Source: Taibaiella sp.
GTDB taxonomy: Bacteria; Bacteroidota; Bacteroidia; Chitinophagales; Chitinophagaceae
NCBI GenBank assembly: GCA_019454705.1
Contig: JACFNS010000078.1
Coordinates: 1-8,681 of the forward strand
Length of the DNA: 8,681 nt
Direction: 5' to 3'
Shown one piece after another: positions 6,831 through 8,681 of this stretch (position 1 is its first letter; the number at the start of each line of letters is the position of its first letter). A program made the translations under genes and the position numbers. The notes below the pieces were generated by a model. It saw nothing but the letters and a program-made list of their open reading frames with translations. It had not been told where the DNA came from and did not search any database.

Positions 6831-8211
6831 ACCGGTAGATAACAAACTTTTCACTCCGGTTGGTCTCCTTCCCATTTAGCTGCAAAATGTAGTTCCCCGC
6901 CGGCAACTCCTGAACAGGTATTGTCCTTAAATAAACGCCATTCGATTCATCCGCCCATCTGCGTAGCAGGCGGCCATGCATATCATATATTACAGCTTCC
7001 AGTTTGCCTGCAGGCATTTCTTCCGCCTGTGCAGTAATGAAGTCCGAGGCCGGCGAAGGAAATATGGTCACACCGGATTTCATTGTGTTGATTGTACTTA
7101 CATCCTGCGGCCAGTGCGCCTCATATTCGAGTGTTACCTTCTGCGACGGGCCGAATAAGGAATCAGCCCCAAGCTCCCATGCCTGCGATGAATCATTCCA
7201 ATGTGTTACCTCGTAGTCGCTTATCAGCCCGAAGGAGTTATATCCGTATTGCTTTCTCGCCACCTTCACTAAACCTGTATTCAGGCCATGCTTATAGAAG
7301 TCAAAGTGTATCACATCTTCAACTCTGTTATTATCATTGTCGTAGGAGATGTCGATAGCATATAGCAGTTCCAATCCCTGGGCGTTTATTTCCCGGTACT
7401 CCTGCCTTATCACACGGTTGCCGGTGTTATAGCTATAATCAAACGCATTCAGGGTATCCCACGCCGAGTTCTGGAAATCGTAGGTAAGCGTTGTACTATT
7501 TGTTACCAGTCCCCCGGCGTTATAGCCAAACACTGTTTTGTCAAGCCTGGGCTGCGTATGAAAGGAGTTTACCTCTGACACCTGGTTACTGCTATTGTAT
7601 GAGTAAGTATAAACGATGATGTTCCCGCTGTTGTATGTCAAAGTCAGCGAGTCAACAAGATTGTTGCTATTGACTACGTAGTGATAGCCAACAGTATCTG
7701 TCCAACCGCCGCCGGCTCCGTAGCGCCGGCTTTTCAGCAAATTGTTCTGATAAGTAAACTGGTTGATTCTCCTTATTTCCCACTTGTTAGTAGCTGGCAC
7801 GTACTCCTCATTTGTGTATTTGGTAACATGACCGTTAGATATTTCCTGTTTGTTTCTGTAGTGCGCCATAGGGCTGGGTACCAGGTGGCATTGGTACCTT
7901 ACCAGGCTATCATATTGTAGCTCATCAACAGGTAGCAGGTGAGGAGCAGTGGGGTTGCTGGCAAATTTAATCCATGGAACACCGGGCGTGCCAGACTGGT
8001 CATTGCCAAAGGCTTCGAAGAAATGCTCATTCTCCAGGTAGCCCTTGCGATTACCACTGTAGTGGAACACTGTAGAGTCCCAGGTTACCAATCCGTTGGA
8101 TGCAATATCGAATCTTTTTGCGACTACTTGTTTTAACCTTACCGGTGTCTGTGCTTGTACGATATTAAGCAGCGATAGAGAAAGGGCGGCTAATAAAATT
8201 AGGGATTTCAT
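6829..8211 (-). CDS. Secreted protein with YD-like repeats and type IX sorting domain
   Basis: A 460-residue protein with a Sec signal peptide (MKSLILLAAL, cleavage likely after VQA at residue 20). Residues about 140-335 hold at least seven beta-hairpin-like units built around Y-(N/D/V/Q)-x-x-(G/N)-x-(V/L), starting near Y154, Y178, Y205, Y230, Y261, Y290 and Y324, spaced about 25-34 residues. Several units are preceded by a W-(D/E/T) motif (W144, W170, W251, W345). They resemble YD (Rhs-like) repeats. The C-terminal 80 residues (381-460) match a T9SS type A sorting domain: IFPSPASDFITA, VIYDMHGRLLRR, LPAGNYILQL and a basic end KFVIYR. The protein is therefore expected to cross the outer membrane and be surface-attached or released. 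No catalytic motif is visible; binding or structural roles are possible. It is divergent from the cytochrome cluster and probably transcribed on its own. Confidence 0.88.
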   Translation of the reverse strand: MKSLILLAALSLSLLNIVQAQTPVRLKQVVAKRFDIASNGLVTWDSTVFHYSGNRKGYLENEHFFEAFGNDQSGTPGVPWIKFASNPTAPHLLPVDELQYDSLVRYQCHLVPSPMAHYRNKQEISNGHVTKYTNEEYVPATNKWEIRRINQFTYQNNLLKSRRYGAGGGWTDTVGYHYVVNSNNLVDSLTLTYNSGNIIVYTYSYNSSNQVSEVNSFHTQPRLDKTVFGYNAGGLVTNSTTLTYDFQNSAWDTLNAFDYSYNTGNRVIRQEYREINAQGLELLYAIDISYDNDNNRVEDVIHFDFYKHGLNTGLVKVARKQYGYNSFGLISDYEVTHWNDSSQAWELGADSLFGPSQKVTLEYEAHWPQDVSTINTMKSGVTIFPSPASDFITAQAEEMPAGKLEAVIYDMHGRLLRRWADESNGVYLRTIPVQELPAGNYILQLNGKETNRSEKFVIYR

Positions 8212-8220
8212 AAGGAGGTG
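8212..8220 (-). other. Anti-Shine-Dalgarno sequence directly before the start codon
   Basis: Read in the direction of the T9SS gene, the nine bases immediately before ATG are CACCTCCTT, identical to the 3' end of 16S rRNA and not complementary to it. The opposite strand therefore shows a perfect Shine-Dalgarno sequence (AAGGAGGTG), but no worthwhile ORF follows it. It may be coincidence. Confidence 0.6.
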
Positions 8221-8244
8221 TTTTAGAAGTTCGCGATGTTTAGT

Positions 8245-8252
8245 TAAAGTTA
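8245..8252 (-). promoter_or_regulatory. Possible Bacteroidota -7 element for the T9SS gene
   Basis: On the minus strand TAACTTTA lies about 33 bases upstream of the ATG and matches TAnnTTTG except for the last base. No good TTTG -33 element is seen at the expected distance, so this is a weak candidate. The gene must start transcription between the upstream terminator and the ATG if it is monocistronic. Confidence 0.22.
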
Positions 8253-8310
8253 GCGATTCTTTTGCTCGTCATAACACCCATCAACAACTCTGACGGGATT
8301 TTGCTTTCCT

Positions 8311-8347
8311 GTGACAAAAACAAACCCCGGCCATATAGCCGGGGTTT
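8311..8347 (-). terminator. Rho-independent terminator after malate dehydrogenase
   Basis: A 10-bp stem pairs 8322-8331 with 8338-8347 (core CCCCGGC / GCCGGGG) with a 6-base loop. In the minus direction it is followed by a T-rich tail TTTGTTTTTG derived from 8315-8324. It lies about 24 bp after the malate dehydrogenase stop and before the T9SS gene promoter region, so the two minus-strand genes are likely separate transcripts. Confidence 0.85.
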
Positions 8348-8370
8348 TCGTTATGCATTTTACTGAAGTA

Positions 8371-8681
8371 TTACACCAGTGTATTCAGCACTTCGTTCAT
8401 ATTACGTACTGCTTCCGCAGATGCATTGAATTTAGCTTGTTCAGCGTCGTCCAGTTTGTAGTCAATGATTTTTTCCCAGCCATTCTTGCCTATTACTACG
8501 GGTACGCCCAGGCATATATCTTTTTGGCCATATTCACCTTCCAGGTACACGCAGCAGGGGAACACTTTTTTCTCGTCGCGGATGATGCTCTCTACCAGTG
8601 CTGCTCCTGCGGCACCGGGTGCGTACCATGCTGATGTTCCCAGCAGTTTTGTCAGCGTAGCGCCGCCCACCATGGTAGCTG
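8371..8681 (-). CDS. mdh: Malate dehydrogenase, C-terminal part (start outside window)
   Basis: About 103 C-terminal residues are present; the frame stays open to the right edge, so the ATG at 8673 is internal. The sequence GGATLTKLLGTSAWYAPGAA, then ALVESI, FPCCVYLEGEYGQ and LGVPVVIGKNG, matches the C-terminal half of NAD-dependent malate dehydrogenases of the lactate/malate dehydrogenase family as found in Bacteroidota. It interconverts malate and oxaloacetate in the TCA cycle in the cytoplasm. The catalytic histidine and the NAD-binding Rossmann fold lie upstream and cannot be checked here. The gene is followed by its own terminator and has no evident link with the neighbouring genes. Confidence 0.93.
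   Translation of the reverse strand, partial: ATMVGGATLTKLLGTSAWYAPGAAGAALVESIIRDEKKVFPCCVYLEGEYGQKDICLGVPVVIGKNGWEKIIDYKLDDAEQAKFNASAEAVRNMNEVLNTLV

Noticed and set aside
8212..8243. Perfect plus-strand Shine-Dalgarno AAGGAGGTG as the site for a plus-strand gene
   Set aside because: The nearest downstream ATG (8236) gives a three-codon frame ending at TAA, and the region is the leader of a minus-strand gene.

Overview
The window looks like chromosomal DNA from a Bacteroidota bacterium, probably from the Chitinophagaceae or a relative. The support is: a beta-propeller/Y_Y_Y sensor kinase paired with a LytTR response regulator, a type IX secretion (T9SS) C-terminal sorting domain, a DUF5777-type beta-barrel, A-rich leaders instead of Shine-Dalgarno sites, and a Bacteroidota-like malate dehydrogenase. 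I see no rRNA, tRNA, CRISPR array or insertion sequence.

Layout. Positions 1-3445 (+) hold a two-component pair: a membrane sensor histidine kinase, cut by the left window edge, overlapping by 4 bp with a LytTR response regulator. After a 111-bp gap, positions 3557-6768 (+) hold five tightly spaced genes that probably form one transcription unit: a membrane-anchored OB-fold protein, a two-domain c-type cytochrome lipoprotein, a smaller one-domain cytochrome lipoprotein, a YceI-family secreted protein and a DUF5777-family outer-membrane beta-barrel. A strong 13-bp hairpin at 6793-6823 closes this unit and also serves the convergent gene. Positions 6829-8211 (-) encode a T9SS-secreted protein with YD-like repeats. 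Positions 8371-8681 (-) are the C-terminal part of malate dehydrogenase, cut by the right edge and followed by its own terminator at 8322-8347.

How the genes may work together (inference). The five-gene unit looks like a small cell-envelope redox module: lipid-anchored hemes, a lipocalin-like carrier that in its family binds isoprenoid molecules, and an outer-membrane barrel, with an anchored OB-fold protein at the head that could act in assembly. The upstream kinase/regulator pair is co-directional and may control it, but nothing in the sequence proves this. The module is the most interesting part of the window because none of its parts has a clear established job and they sit together as a compact unit.
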